Below, in pieces: positions 63,671 to 64,000 of a stretch of DNA of 64,000 nt (within the stretch, counting starts at the first letter, position 1; every line of letters begins with the position of its first letter). The stretch spans positions 154,459,042 to 154,523,041 of the forward strand of contig CAXKWD010000002.1 of NCBI GenBank assembly GCA_964059195.1, written 5' to 3'. The notes beneath the pieces were generated by a model. It had not been told where the DNA came from. It worked only from the letters and a program-made list of their open reading frames with translations, and searched no databases. The translations under genes and the position numbers were made by a program. The stretch comes from Ectobius pallidus. Lineage: Eukaryota > Arthropoda > Insecta > Blattodea > Ectobiidae.

Positions 63671-64000
63671 GATTAAAGAAATAATTCATTATATGGAGGG
63701 ACATTTTTTCTCCGACTTGAGCTATATCTGTTCCTTATAATTCGACCCTTCTGAACACGAATATAACAGTAATATTAACCAGTTCCTTCCGTACTTCGAG
63801 AAAATTCCGATTTTCCATTAGTGTGACCCAGTCAACGCAGAAAGAATATGGACGATTAAAAAGAAAAATTCATTCCATCGAGGAAATTTTTTTTTCCCGA
63901 CACGAGTTACATGTTTCATCTATAATCCGACCCATCTGATCTCGAATATATTAATAATAATAACCATTTCCTTCCGCGCTTCGAGAAAATTGAGATTTTC
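63671..64000. repeat. 183-bp diverged direct repeat, runs off the window
   Basis: The block from 63671 (GATTAAAGAAATAATTCATT ... TTCGAGAAAATTCCGATTTTC) recurs from 63854 (GATTAAAAAGAAAAATTCAT ... TTCGAGAAAATTGAGATTTTC) at a 183-base offset with visible divergence. The second unit reaches the last base of the window, so the array may continue. Confidence 0.8.

Overview
The window looks like a piece of an arthropod, probably insect, nuclear genome made almost wholly of transposable elements. The signs are BEL/Pao and Gypsy LTR retrotransposons, four or more non-LTR families, three Penelope-like elements (PLEs), a spliced PIF/Harbinger transposon, a mariner remnant, hAT-type non-autonomous elements, a tRNA-derived SINE, AT-rich spacers and microsatellites. 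I see no convincing single-copy host gene, no rRNA, no CRISPR and no functional tRNA gene. The species cannot be fixed from the sequence alone.

Layout. 1-4389: degenerate BEL/Pao element with gag only (BEL-1). 4393-5111: foldback and a broken cysteine-rich (CXC-like) gene. 6495-6990: GC-rich cluster of CRE-, ETS-, E-box- and YY1-like sites in a degenerate minisatellite. 7703-8370: two inverted 3' halves of a mariner. 11048-21719: decayed Gypsy element on the minus strand, split by a very young gag-only BEL/Pao element (BEL-2, 16158-21402, TSD ATACG). 22528-29706: PLE-1, split by an apparently intact PIF/Harbinger transposon (22946-28245, TSD TTA) with two interlocked genes on opposite strands. 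29806-37148: MITE fragment, then PLE-2, split by a PHD-finger non-LTR element that is itself split by a hAT-type element (TSD GTACCGGT) carrying a further inverted-repeat insert. 38225-49784: non-LTR 'element A' carrying a minus-strand CR1-like element with an SGNH-esterase ORF1, an RNase H-bearing non-LTR element (11-bp TSD) and a hAT-type MITE (TSD CTGGTACC). 49785-58534: minus-strand CR1/Jockey-group element split by a TA-flanked 6.3-kb element that contains an RTE retrotransposon, a hAT-type element (TSD ATCAATAC) and a THAP-domain fragment. 58845-62454: more CR1-like and RTE debris and a head-to-head pair of PLE-3 copies. 62588-64000: a 111-bp tandem array and a 183-bp direct repeat.

The coding regions form no pathway; each works only within its own element. 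Those that look open end to end are the BEL-2 gag, the two Harbinger proteins, the CR1-like esterase ORF1, the PHD ORF1 and the RTE reverse transcriptase ORF (which lacks its endonuclease). Most other coding regions carry frameshifts, stops or deletions. The nesting gives a relative chronology: Gypsy, PLE-1, PLE-2, element A and the CR1-like element are older; BEL-2, Harbinger and the hAT-type inserts are younger.
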